From positions 28,966-92,965 of the IMG/VR virus record IMGVR_UViG_3300033149_002985: DNA of 64,000 nucleotides; one strand, written 5' to 3'. Numbering within the stretch: position 1 is the stretch's first letter; every line of letters starts with the position of its first letter. The DNA comes from a virus. The notes beneath the pieces were generated by a model. That model ran no database searches and was not told where the DNA came from. It saw only the letters and a list, made by a program, of their open reading frames with translations. Positions 31,758-39,990 of the stretch are shown piece after piece. A program made the position numbers and the translations under genes.

Positions 31758-32884
31758 AATTTAATCCTTTCCAAACATTCTTCCGTAATTGGATTGTTGC
31801 AAGTTGGGCAAATTTTCGATTCTTCTAATAATCGTTTATATTCAGTTTCTTGTCCTTCAAATTCTATCTCAACTTCCTCTAATGCTATTTCTGTTTCTTT
31901 TTTTGTCTGACTTAGAGCATTATTATCCTTAATCCACGATTTTAAGGTGTTTAACCTCTCTATTTTAGCTTGTAATGGGATAAAATCAACCTCAGTTAAG
32001 CGAATTTCGCCTATTTTAGCCCGTATATCCTTTATTTCCTTTTCATTGCTTACAAGCGATTCTCGCAAGGATTCTAGTTTCTCTAATTTCTTTGCTTTTT
32101 GTATTGCTTGGTTAAAAATTTCAACATTAACAGTCTTAATACTTTTCAACTGTTCTTTGGCAATTTCTATTTCTTCTTCATTAATTTCTAACTCTTCTTG
32201 AATTTTGGTTAATTTATCCAATCTTTCTTTTAATTTCTTAACCCTTTCATAATGAATCTTAAAACTATCAACAATCTTTTGGTAATTGTTCCTTTCTTTT
32301 TCTATCTCAATCAAATCGTCTTTAGATTTTTCTACTATTTCATCTTGAGATTTAACTGAACGCCCTACATTTAATAAACTCTTATTGAAAGCCCCTAATA
32401 ATTTATCTTGTAATTCATTTCCTGTTAATAAATTAAATAACTTCATCCTAAAAGAACCAGGCTTATCCAACAAAAAGGGTAACGTAATTTGCTCTGCTAT
32501 GTTTAAATTTATAGATTCTTTATCGATTTCTATAGGGTTTAAATTAATAACATCTTTAATTTCTTGAGGAATTTCTTTACCTATAGAATTAAATTCGGAT
32601 TCTTTTCCATTAACAGTTAAAATATACCTATTTATTGATGAAGAACGTACTTTCTCTAAAATAATGTTATCAGAGAAAAATATTTTAACGGAGGTTTTTT
32701 TAGTGCCTTCTTTACGCACAGCATCAATCTTCTTATTGTTGACTACCCAATCAATTGAACGGCGTAAACAAGATTTTCCTGTGCGACTAGCACCACAAAT
32801 TACGTTGACCCCTTTAACAAAGTCAATGTTTAGTTTAGAATGTTTTTGAAAATTAATTATTTCCAAGCGATCAATGGTTTGCAT
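31754..32884 (-). CDS. sbcC: Rad50/SbcC-like ATPase, N-terminal half ending in a zinc hook
   Basis: A 376-residue protein. It begins TIDRLEIINFQKHSKLNIDF and has Walker A VICGASRTGKSCLRRS (29-44). About residues 170-350 are coiled coil. It ends KICPTCNNPITEECLERIKL, a CxxC zinc-hook half, and then stops. Walker B and signature motifs are missing here but present in the gene at 29355. The SMC-type protein therefore seems divided at its hook into two polypeptides. Confidence 0.88.
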   Translation of the reverse strand: MQTIDRLEIINFQKHSKLNIDFVKGVNVICGASRTGKSCLRRSIDWVVNNKKIDAVRKEGTKKTSVKIFFSDNIILEKVRSSSINRYILTVNGKESEFNSIGKEIPQEIKDVINLNPIEIDKESINLNIAEQITLPFLLDKPGSFRMKLFNLLTGNELQDKLLGAFNKSLLNVGRSVKSQDEIVEKSKDDLIEIEKERNNYQKIVDSFKIHYERVKKLKERLDKLTKIQEELEINEEEIEIAKEQLKSIKTVNVEIFNQAIQKAKKLEKLESLRESLVSNEKEIKDIRAKIGEIRLTEVDFIPLQAKIERLNTLKSWIKDNNALSQTKKETEIALEEVEIEFEGQETEYKRLLEESKICPTCNNPITEECLERIKL

Positions 32885-33370
32885 TTATTTTCCTTCTTCT
32901 GTTTTCACATTTGCTTTATCATTGATTTCTTTAGCCTTTTCAACTATTTCTTCATCTGTTAATCCTTCAACAACGGGTTTTTCAGTTTTATCTTCTTCTT
33001 TAGGTACAACCACAGTTGCTGTCTTAGCAGATTCTTTTAATTCTTCTTGTGTTAAGGGTCGTCCTGCGGTTACTTCTTTTTCAACAACAGGGTCTTCGAC
33101 CTTTGTTTCTTCCTTCGGTTTTTCCTCAACTTTAACATCTTCTTTTTTTGGTTCCTCCTTCTTAACTTCTTCTTTCTTTTCAACAGAAAAATCAAATGCT
33201 ATTTGTGAAGCCTTGCCTTCTTCTTTATTAGGAACTAAATAAAGATTAACTTCGACATTAGCATCTGTTTCTCTAACCTTTTCAAGTTTTTCTGCTAATT
33301 CTTTTAACCTACGAGCAGAAATTTCTACCTTTCCTACTTTTTTAACATCGGTTGATTTAAATTCTACCAT
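32885..33370 (-). CDS. Protein with long Lys/Glu-rich disordered tail
   Basis: A 161-residue protein. Residues 1-65 form a small charged domain (VKKVGKVEISARRLKELAEK). The rest is low-complexity KEE/VEE/KPE repeat, highly charged. It directly precedes the Rad50-like gene (one-base spacing). Perhaps a flexible DNA-mimic or scaffold; no family recognised. Confidence 0.6.
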   Translation of the reverse strand: MVEFKSTDVKKVGKVEISARRLKELAEKLEKVRETDANVEVNLYLVPNKEEGKASQIAFDFSVEKKEEVKKEEPKKEDVKVEEKPKEETKVEDPVVEKEVTAGRPLTQEELKESAKTATVVVPKEEDKTEKPVVEGLTDEEIVEKAKEINDKANVKTEEGK

Positions 33371-33390
33371 TGTTTTATTCTCCTTTTTCT

Positions 33391-33573
33391 TTAAATAATC
33401 TGATTTTGTTCTAAAATTAAGGTTATGTCATTTTCGTTGTTTTCATCACAAAGATTCCCAAAATCAATTCCTTCTTTAGTTATTCGATAATTAACATCTT
33501 CAATTTGTCTTTGACCATTTCGGAATACTTCTTTGACCTTTTGATTATTATTTAATCTAATAATTTTACTCAT
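33391..33573 (-). CDS. Small protein, unknown
   Basis: A 60-residue protein (RLNNNQKVKEVFRNGQRQIE), with AAAAGGAGAA just upstream. Not recognised. Confidence 0.6.
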   Translation of the reverse strand: MSKIIRLNNNQKVKEVFRNGQRQIEDVNYRITKEGIDFGNLCDENNENDITLILEQNQII

Positions 33574-33586
33574 ACGTTTTCTCCTT

Positions 33587-33787
33587 TTAAACTACTCTTT
33601 TTCCATTAATATAAAGTTCCATTTTTTTATTTACATGAAGATAATTTTTACCCAACCAAAAACTAATATTATCTGGATTAAGAACTTGTGTAATATAATT
33701 TTTTAATTTTCCCGGAATTACAACAATTTTTGTAAATGTCCCTATTGGTTTATTCTTTACTTTTTTCCCATTCAATTGATAAATCAT
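33587..33787 (-). CDS. Small basic protein, first gene after a promoter
   Basis: Start set at MIYQLNGKKV (33787), since AAAAAGGAGA precedes it and the longer frame runs back into the promoter at 33808. The 66-residue product is basic and beta-rich. It is the first gene of the recombination operon. Confidence 0.7.
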   Translation of the reverse strand: MIYQLNGKKVKNKPIGTFTKIVVIPGKLKNYITQVLNPDNISFWLGKNYLHVNKKMELYINGKRVV

Positions 33788-33807
33788 CTTATTTCTCCTT
33801 TTTATTA

Positions 33808-33836
33808 AGTATACCACATTTCAATGAGTTTAGCAA
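33808..33836 (-). promoter_or_regulatory. Sigma-70-type promoter, leftward
   Basis: On the minus strand, TTGCTA (33836-33831), a 17-base spacer ending TGTGG, and TATACT (33813-33808), with the TG just upstream of the -10 as in the other promoters here. It sits between two leftward genes and probably drives the Mre11/Rad50 block. Confidence 0.75.
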
Positions 33837-33848
33837 ATATTATTACCT

Positions 33849-35084
33849 TTACACTACGTTAGACATTATCCTTTTCTTTTTTGCTTTGTTTAAGCTTTTG
33901 GCGTTATAAGCTTCTAATTCTTTAACAATATCATATCCTTTAATACCTTCAGTAACTTGTAAATCGACTTTTATGGAATCCCTAGTACCATTTTGGTAAA
34001 AAATATGTAGATTTTGACTTGCTCTGCTTTCTAATTGTAAAGCACTATCACTAAAAGCATTTGCTCCAACTAAAGATGAACCTCTAGCATAAACATCACC
34101 AATCCTAGCCGAATGAAGATGTCCACTTATTACAAAATCCACATTTATTTTTTGTGATGTGTATTTACCCTTTATTTTTTGAATTGACTGTTCCATACTA
34201 TTTGATTTTAATTGGTTCCCATGTAACAATAAAAGATTTTGACCAGATACTTCTATTATCTGTTCTAATAAATTACCATTTAATAATTTAATATTTGAAT
34301 TCCTAAAAATTAATTTAAGAATGTTATAAATGGTAAAATCATAGTTATCAGAAGCCATCATTTCTGTCCAGCCAATATCTTTAGCTATTCTGCTTTCATT
34401 CCCAACAACATTAGCAACCGTTACTTGAAAATCTTTAGAAATATCTAAAATAAACTGTTCTAATATATTAACGGCTAAAAAAGTGGCTTTACTTCTATTA
34501 GTGGCTTCGCTTAATAATTCATCTAACCTACGATCACTGTTCAAAAGATCGCCAGTCATTGCAATAAGAATTTTTTTAATTCCTAAAGGCTTAAAATATT
34601 GTTTCGTTTTAGTTGCAAATAATTGTAACCTTTGCGAAGCAATAGGAAAATCATATTTATTATGAACTAAGTTCACTAGCTCATTAAAATGGGTATCTGT
34701 AATATGAATAATGCCCGTAGCTCCTTTAGATAAACTTTTACTCTTCTTAACTGCAAAAGCAGGTAATTTATAATTAGAAAAAACATCAATTAAATTTTTA
34801 TTATATTCAATTAAAGCATTGTCTAATTTAATTTTTTCCCTTAATTGTTTTCTTCCTATTCGGGTCAAATCTTTATAACGCTGATTAGAAGCTATTAACT
34901 GTGTATTTTGTTTAGTGATTTCAAAATCTTCGTCATAATCAACTGAACCTTTTAATCTTAAATTTGTTAAATGGGAATATACAGTTCGTTCTCCACAATC
35001 AAGAACATAGGCAATTTCTGTTGCGGATTTGCCTTCTTTGTATAACTCAATTAACATTTTATCATTTATTTTGGTTTTTTTCAT
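33849..35084 (-). CDS. Metallophosphoesterase with N-terminal helix-turn-helix
   Basis: Start set at MKKTKINDKM (35084), after AAGGAAG. Residues 1-55 look like a helix-turn-helix (MLIELYKEGKSATEIAYVLD). The rest is a calcineurin-like phosphoesterase: IHITDTHFNEL, AMTGDLLNSDR, NVVGNESRI, LLLHGNQL and FVISGHLHSAR supply metal ligands in order. Phage proteins of this form are commonly present near replication genes; the substrate (DNA, RNA or nucleotide) is not known. 411 residues. Confidence 0.8.
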   Translation of the reverse strand: MKKTKINDKMLIELYKEGKSATEIAYVLDCGERTVYSHLTNLRLKGSVDYDEDFEITKQNTQLIASNQRYKDLTRIGRKQLREKIKLDNALIEYNKNLIDVFSNYKLPAFAVKKSKSLSKGATGIIHITDTHFNELVNLVHNKYDFPIASQRLQLFATKTKQYFKPLGIKKILIAMTGDLLNSDRRLDELLSEATNRSKATFLAVNILEQFILDISKDFQVTVANVVGNESRIAKDIGWTEMMASDNYDFTIYNILKLIFRNSNIKLLNGNLLEQIIEVSGQNLLLLHGNQLKSNSMEQSIQKIKGKYTSQKINVDFVISGHLHSARIGDVYARGSSLVGANAFSDSALQLESRASQNLHIFYQNGTRDSIKVDLQVTEGIKGYDIVKELEAYNAKSLNKAKKKRIMSNVV

Positions 35085-35088
35085 AGTT

Positions 35089-35325
35089 TTAGTCTTCCTT
35101 TTTATTATCCTTAACACGTTCATCTTGAACCAATGGAATTTTATTATGTTCCATTATTCTCGTTTGATTTGTTCTTATATCTCGGATCAATTTAACTGTT
35201 AAACCAACAGCTTTAAGTAAACTTTTAAGAAGTATAACTTTGGTAAAACCTATATCGCCTTTTTTAATTACAGCATTTTCGTCAATAACTTTTAATTCTT
35301 TATTAACATCTTTACTTTTAATCAT
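35089..35325 (-). CDS. Small protein, unknown
   Basis: The start at 35325 has GGGAGGAG upstream. A longer frame from 35391 lies inside the upstream mini-gene. The 78-residue product has an amphipathic segment (ILLKSLLKAVGLTVKLIRDI) and a charged tail. Confidence 0.6.
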   Translation of the reverse strand: MIKSKDVNKELKVIDENAVIKKGDIGFTKVILLKSLLKAVGLTVKLIRDIRTNQTRIMEHNKIPLVQDERVKDNKKED

Positions 35326-35443
35326 TATATTCTCCTCCCTGTCTTTCAATTTCACGAAGTATTTCGTTGTATTCTTGAATATTAATTTCATTTCTATTAA
35401 GTTTTTCTTCTAATAATCTTAATTCATCAATATACGCACTCAT
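35318..35443 (-). CDS. Small coiled-coil peptide
   Basis: A 41-residue helical peptide (AYIDELRLLEEKLNRNEINI). Its final codons form the ribosome site of the next gene. A good AAGGAAAT site precedes it. Confidence 0.55.
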   Translation of the reverse strand: MSAYIDELRLLEEKLNRNEINIQEYNEILREIERQGGEYND

Positions 35444-35455
35444 TATTTCCTTTCT

Positions 35456-35701
35456 TTAAATAAATTTACAACCATAATCCAATCCTTCTGGTCGTTGCTC
35501 ATCTATTAAATCTTCAATTAAATCTATAGAACTTTTAATTTTACCTATTTTTGTGATAGATATCAAACTATAATTTTTACTAACTGAGATTAAATCTAAT
35601 AATCGACCTAATTCTTTAACTCCAATAATTAAATATTTTTCATTTGAAATATCATTTGGACTGTATTTTAATTCTATTAAAAAAGTTTCTCGATTGTCCA
35701 T
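35456..35701 (-). CDS. Small protein, unknown
   Basis: Start set at MDNRETFLIELK (35701), after AAAGGAGA. 81 residues, mixed alpha/beta, with YLIIGVKELGRLLDLISVSK. Not recognised. Confidence 0.6.
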   Translation of the reverse strand: MDNRETFLIELKYSPNDISNEKYLIIGVKELGRLLDLISVSKNYSLISITKIGKIKSSIDLIEDLIDEQRPEGLDYGCKFI

Positions 35702-35711
35702 TATATCTCCT

Positions 35712-35861
35712 TTATAAATTAAAAACTTTGTCCTGTAAACTGCATAATTCATCAATAATCTCATAAGCTTCTTTTTGATTATTGGCAGTTACTAAACCAT
35801 GAATTTTACTACCTATTTCCATAATTTCGTCCATAATTTTTTCTTTATCTTCTTTAATCAT
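35712..35861 (-). CDS. Small helical protein
   Basis: A 49-residue acidic helical protein (KEDKEKIMDEIMEIGSKIHG). Its ATG overlaps the upstream TAA by one base. Unknown. Confidence 0.55.
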   Translation of the reverse strand: MIKEDKEKIMDEIMEIGSKIHGLVTANNQKEAYEIIDELCSLQDKVFNL

Positions 35862-35992
35862 TATATTTCCTTTTTTAAATCTATCTTTTCTTGTTGTCTT
35901 GATGTTCTCTTTTTATCTTTAATTTTAGTTCTCGGATTCATTTTCCAAGTTTTACGAATTGATTTATAAATTTCTAAAGGATTAAGTTTCAT
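35861..35992 (-). CDS. Small basic phage protein (RKTW-NPRTK type)
   Basis: A 43-residue basic protein with IRKTWKMNPRTKIKDKKRTS. The RKxW-x-NPxT pattern is common among short phage proteins of unknown role. Confidence 0.6.
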   Translation of the reverse strand: MKLNPLEIYKSIRKTWKMNPRTKIKDKKRTSRQQEKIDLKKEI

Positions 35993-35994
35993 AG

Positions 35995-36189
35995 TTACCA
36001 TTTATATTTTTTATCCTGTTTAGCTCTAATTTTGAATCCTTCTGGTGAATAATATGTTTTACTAATTAATAAATTAACTCCAGAACCAATGAACCAATAT
36101 CTAGGTATCATATATTTAATATCCATTTCGATTTTTGTAATAGGACATATTTTGACTTTACCAAATAATTTTAGAAAAAACCATCTCAT
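35995..36189 (-). CDS. Small protein, unknown
   Basis: A 64-residue basic protein (FFLKLFGKVKICPITKIEMD; IPRYWFIGSGVNLLI). It lies directly after the polymerase gene. AAGGAAAAG precedes it. Confidence 0.6.
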   Translation of the reverse strand: MRWFFLKLFGKVKICPITKIEMDIKYMIPRYWFIGSGVNLLISKTYYSPEGFKIRAKQDKKYKW

Positions 36190-36212
36190 ACTTTTCCTTT
36201 CTTCTTTTAATT

Positions 36213-38597
36213 TTAAAATTTATTTAAATCATCTTGCCAACCCATAGCTTCAAATAAAGTAACAAGTTTCATTCTAATATTTCTATCAATCATTTTTGCC
36301 CAATCAATCTTACGTAAATGGTCTTGTCTATCTTCATCAAAGGCTTGAACATCTCTTGGTTTTTTAACTTTTCTATTGGAGATATTCCAATGAATTCCAA
36401 GAGTTTTAATCTTTTCTTCATCCTCTGGAAATGGAGTTCCTACTAGTTCACTAGAATCTTTTCCATGTATATAATCCCCAATTTCTAAAGAGATTTCCTT
36501 TGCTGTTAGTCTTTGTTTTTTTGTAGTACCTTCTCGTTTACCTGGAACTACTTTATAATATGTAATTTCTTTTTTTTCTACAGTATAATATTCAGGTTCG
36601 ACATAAATATAAAAATAAGGTTCTCCGACTTCTTTATGGAAATTAGGAGTTTCTGCCAAAGCACGAGCAAATATTGGCAAATTCTTATATTGATCGGGTT
36701 TCTTTGCCAATTTACAAGGAAATGCAATATCCTGTAAAGGAGTTTTTTTAATCTCTTGGATTTGAGCCATAATCCATTCATAAATAGAATCTTTTGATTC
36801 TTCTTTTTTTCTTATTTTAAAAATTTTATCAATTAAAGTTTTCTGAAATTTTTTCATAAATTTAGTACTGTCTTTGCGTTTTGCTTCGACTCCTTTAATT
36901 TCTTCCTTAACTTCTCCTCGTTGGTTTCTTAAATATCCAATATATCTACATTTTGCCAAAATCAAAATATCATCAAAATGCCCCTCATAATCAAATTTAA
37001 TATCAATTAATTTTCCAAATCTAGTCTGCGCCCACTCATTAATCAATTGATTTAGCAATTCTTCTAAATTTTTTCCATTGTCTTTAATAAAGCAACTATC
37101 TGTATCTATATATATGACTTTATGACCGAGCTCTTCTAATTTATTAAAAACATAATGAAGTAAATCACGTACAATTCCTGTAGTCATTGATGCAATTCTT
37201 TTATCATAACGCCTAAAATACTTATTACCAATAACACCCCATGCAGATAAAACAACAGTTTTGAAAGCTTCATATCTTTTCTTTATATCTTCGTATTCTT
37301 TTGTATTAGAATTAGTTGCATTCATTAATTTTTTTAATTTATTTTTTTCGTCAACTAATTTTTTTACTACTTTTGGTAATAGAGTATTTGGGTTCTGAAT
37401 AACATTATAAGATTCTACAACTTCTTGTGTAAGTCTATCTTTAACATCAATTAAAATAGAATTATCAGTTGGCATATCTACAATATTGACAGAATCTAGA
37501 CAAAGATTAGTAATAGCATAACAATAAGCACCAGATAAATCATATTTTCCAATATTAGTAAATGCTCCTGTTTCTAAAGCATCACGAAAAGCCCCTTCAA
37601 AATCACTATCTTCGGCGTTATCTGCATTGGGTTTCATAGGCAATACTACATTAGATTCTTTAGCTTCTCTTAATAAAAACATATCTATAATACGAGAATT
37701 CCAAATCATATCTTCCCATTCAATATGAGAAATCCGTCTAATCATATCGTAATGAGGAATGAACCCCATCTTCTTCTCTAATTCTACCATCCCTTTAACG
37801 TCACCCATACATCTACCAACAATACTATCTTTATCTAATTTAGAAAAATCTACATGTTTATATTTCCCTTTATCATATCCTAAGTATTTCTCCATTAAAG
37901 TTTCTAATCCATAAGAAGGTTCTTTATTCAAAGTAAATTTTTTCCACCATTCTAAAGAATCAATGATTGAAATGCCAGCAGGGAACTTCATATCTTGCTT
38001 TCCATATCTTGATTGTCCTATTGGGCTAATTCTTTCTGCAAAATTTGGTATTCGATAATTTAAATAAGGATAATCGAAAAAATTCATATTATGCGCTATC
38101 AAAAGATCAGGTGGATTATTTTTAATAAAATTCATAAAATCAAACCATAAATCTGATTCTCTTTGATAATCTCCTAAATACCAAGTATGGCATTTATCCT
38201 CTAGATTATCATAAATAACAATACAAGAAATTGGATCTGGAGATTTTTTAGTTTCAAATGGCTTTGGTAATTTCTTGGATAATACTTCCATATCCATCAT
38301 GTACCATCTAAGTTTAGTTTTGTTTATTTCTTTAACTTTATCAATCAAATATCGTTTTGATAATGGGATATCTGCCTCATAAGAAGTATCTGAACGTCTT
38401 TCTCTAATATCTTTGGGATGGCTTACAAAAAGCTTTTTTAATTTAACCCCATCGTAACCAATGCAAGAACCTTCGGGGCAAATATCATAATAGTAAGGAA
38501 AGAAACTTTCATCTTCTTTAATTTCTAACTTTCCATTTTCATCTCTCAAAAAGAGAAATATTTTTTTCGCCTGAGTATATATGTTTGTAAGATTCAT
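36213..38597 (-). CDS. Family B DNA polymerase
   Basis: Start set at MNLTNIYTQA (38597), giving 794 residues; the longer frame begins with TTG. Exonuclease motifs are RWYMMDMEVLSK (Exo I), LLIAHNMNFFDYPYL (Exo II) and a later Exo III region. Polymerase motifs are KYDLSGAYCYAI (A), KTVVLSAWGVIGNKYFR (B, with the usual NS-x-YG altered to SAWG) and VIYIDTDSCF (C, catalytic DTD). The phage replicative polymerase, probably with proofreading. Confidence 0.93.
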   Translation of the reverse strand: MNLTNIYTQAKKIFLFLRDENGKLEIKEDESFFPYYYDICPEGSCIGYDGVKLKKLFVSHPKDIRERRSDTSYEADIPLSKRYLIDKVKEINKTKLRWYMMDMEVLSKKLPKPFETKKSPDPISCIVIYDNLEDKCHTWYLGDYQRESDLWFDFMNFIKNNPPDLLIAHNMNFFDYPYLNYRIPNFAERISPIGQSRYGKQDMKFPAGISIIDSLEWWKKFTLNKEPSYGLETLMEKYLGYDKGKYKHVDFSKLDKDSIVGRCMGDVKGMVELEKKMGFIPHYDMIRRISHIEWEDMIWNSRIIDMFLLREAKESNVVLPMKPNADNAEDSDFEGAFRDALETGAFTNIGKYDLSGAYCYAITNLCLDSVNIVDMPTDNSILIDVKDRLTQEVVESYNVIQNPNTLLPKVVKKLVDEKNKLKKLMNATNSNTKEYEDIKKRYEAFKTVVLSAWGVIGNKYFRRYDKRIASMTTGIVRDLLHYVFNKLEELGHKVIYIDTDSCFIKDNGKNLEELLNQLINEWAQTRFGKLIDIKFDYEGHFDDILILAKCRYIGYLRNQRGEVKEEIKGVEAKRKDSTKFMKKFQKTLIDKIFKIRKKEESKDSIYEWIMAQIQEIKKTPLQDIAFPCKLAKKPDQYKNLPIFARALAETPNFHKEVGEPYFYIYVEPEYYTVEKKEITYYKVVPGKREGTTKKQRLTAKEISLEIGDYIHGKDSSELVGTPFPEDEEKIKTLGIHWNISNRKVKKPRDVQAFDEDRQDHLRKIDWAKMIDRNIRMKLVTLFEAMGWQDDLNKF

Positions 38598-38601
38598 GAG
38601 T

Positions 38602-39030
38602 TTATAAACTCCCAAAAGTTATTACAGATTTACACAATCCTCTTAATTGTTCATAAATACAATATCTAACTTTTTTATCTGATAAAGATTTTCTATATCT
38701 TTCATCAGTTTTAATTAAATGTTGTAAAATATTTAAAGATTCTCTCCAAGCCATAAATTCAATGTTAATAACAGTAATTATGTTATAATTTTTACCATCT
38801 TGTTCAAATTTAAATCCACCATTATAACAAGAAAAATCTATTTTAATATTGTTTTTCTGTAAATATTCAAGAATAATATGTCTTTTACGTATACTCACAA
38901 CATAATCATAATCAGATTTATCTGAACTTATAATATAGTTTAAATCTTTATTATCTAAAGCCCTAGAACCTGTAAGAAAATATTCTTTTTCATTTATACC
39001 TAAATTATTAAATGTTTGTTTAATATCCAT
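38602..39030 (-). CDS. Minimal nucleotidyltransferase
   Basis: A 142-residue protein with EYFLTGSRALDNKDLNYI and SDKSDYDYVVSIRK: the GS and DxD catalytic pattern of the polymerase-beta-like nucleotidyltransferase fold. Such enzymes add a nucleotide to RNA, protein or antibiotics. There is no antitoxin-like partner beside it. It is coupled to the polymerase gene within five bases. Confidence 0.75.
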   Translation of the reverse strand: MDIKQTFNNLGINEKEYFLTGSRALDNKDLNYIISSDKSDYDYVVSIRKRHIILEYLQKNNIKIDFSCYNGGFKFEQDGKNYNIITVINIEFMAWRESLNILQHLIKTDERYRKSLSDKKVRYCIYEQLRGLCKSVITFGSL

Positions 39031-39034
39031 AAAA

Positions 39035-39478
39035 TTATTTCCTTTGTTTTAATATCTTCTCGTATTCCCAATAATCATAAACTTTTCCTAAATATTCAGA
39101 GCGTAGTTTTTTAATCTCTGTTTCTATTCCATAATATCCAGAAAAAACATAACACTTTTTTAATCCATCAATGGATTTTGCTGTAACAGAAATTATATTA
39201 TCATTTATAACTTCTCTAGCTTTTTTAGTAATACTATCCCACCATTGTCCATAACAATGTTCTACGGTTCCATCAGTTAGTTGTAAATCAAATTTTCTAC
39301 CTGCAAACGCCTCCCAAGTTTTTCCTGGACTTTCATAACCATAACAGCAAAGAAAACAACCGTCCGTTCCAACAATAGTATAACCCCCATACTTTGTATA
39401 TTCTAATTTAATGGGTTGTTCCATAACAAAGGCTTCGCCGTCATTAAATTTGACCACAGCAATGATTTTATTTTCCAT
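39035..39478 (-). CDS. Conserved protein, unknown
   Basis: A 147-residue protein with beta-rich start (VVKFNDGEAFVMEQPIKLEY), a CFLCCYGYESPGKTWEAF segment and CYGQWWDSITKKA. Its aromatic W/G motifs recall phage accessory proteins, but no name fits. Confidence 0.6.
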   Translation of the reverse strand: MENKIIAVVKFNDGEAFVMEQPIKLEYTKYGGYTIVGTDGCFLCCYGYESPGKTWEAFAGRKFDLQLTDGTVEHCYGQWWDSITKKAREVINDNIISVTAKSIDGLKKCYVFSGYYGIETEIKKLRSEYLGKVYDYWEYEKILKQRK

Positions 39479-39498
39479 TCTCTGTTCCTTTAATTAAA

Positions 39499-39603
39499 TT
39501 ACCAAAAAACAATTGCTTTGTGTAAGGTCTTTATTTCTTCTTGATCTTCTACATAAATATTGTATTTAACATCTCCTACTTCGGTTTGCACTTGAATTTT
39601 CAT
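39499..39603 (-). CDS. Small peptide, unknown
   Basis: A 34-residue frame (KIQVQTEVGDVKYNIYVEDQ), preceded by GGAGAAAATAA. It fills the gap between two clear genes. Moderately likely to be real. Confidence 0.5.
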   Translation of the reverse strand: MKIQVQTEVGDVKYNIYVEDQEEIKTLHKAIVFW

Positions 39604-39622
39604 AGTTTATTTTCTCCGTTTA

Positions 39623-39988
39623 TTATTGGTTTGGTTTATTTTTTAGTAAACTTTGATGAAGTGAAACGTAGTTTTCACGTGCCTTTAGCACTTTTTCCAA
39701 CCCTTTGTAATTCTGTTCTTCTTTAATCATGTTTCCATATTCTTCTTTAGCTTCTGAATTGTCAATAGTTAATTGAATATAAGCCTTTTCGATAGCTAAG
39801 GTTTCTTTAATTCCTGTTTTTGAATCTGCTCGATTTAGAGCATAAGCATCAACTAATCGTCCATCTATTTTTAATTTGGCAACTGCGTAAGCCATTCTAG
39901 CCTCTGAATATTCATCTGCAATAGCAACCGTTTCTCTTGCGAAAGCTTTTAATTTCTGATCTTCATCATAATCATAATTTTGTTCCAT
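39623..39988 (-). CDS. Helical protein upstream of the polymerase cluster
   Basis: A 121-residue, mostly helical acidic protein (ETVAIADEYSEARMAYAVAK). It lies directly after the RecA-like gene with a good AAGGAGAA site, so a recombination accessory is possible. Unknown family. Confidence 0.6.
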   Translation of the reverse strand: MEQNYDYDEDQKLKAFARETVAIADEYSEARMAYAVAKLKIDGRLVDAYALNRADSKTGIKETLAIEKAYIQLTIDNSEAKEEYGNMIKEEQNYKGLEKVLKARENYVSLHQSLLKNKPNQ

Positions 39989-39990
39989 TT

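Noticed and set aside
32874-33242. Ser/Thr-rich plus-strand frame resembling a surface protein
   Set aside because: It is the complement of the Lys/Glu-rich tail of the gene at 32885; the repetition is inherited from that gene.
32885-33370. Possible repeat array or CRISPR-like region
   Set aside because: The repetition is imperfect codon-level Lys/Glu low complexity without spaced, identical repeats.
38602-39030. MntA-type nucleotidyltransferase toxin/antitoxin pair
   Set aside because: The GS/DxD motif is present, but no HEPN-type partner is adjacent; the neighbours are the DNA polymerase and an unknown protein.
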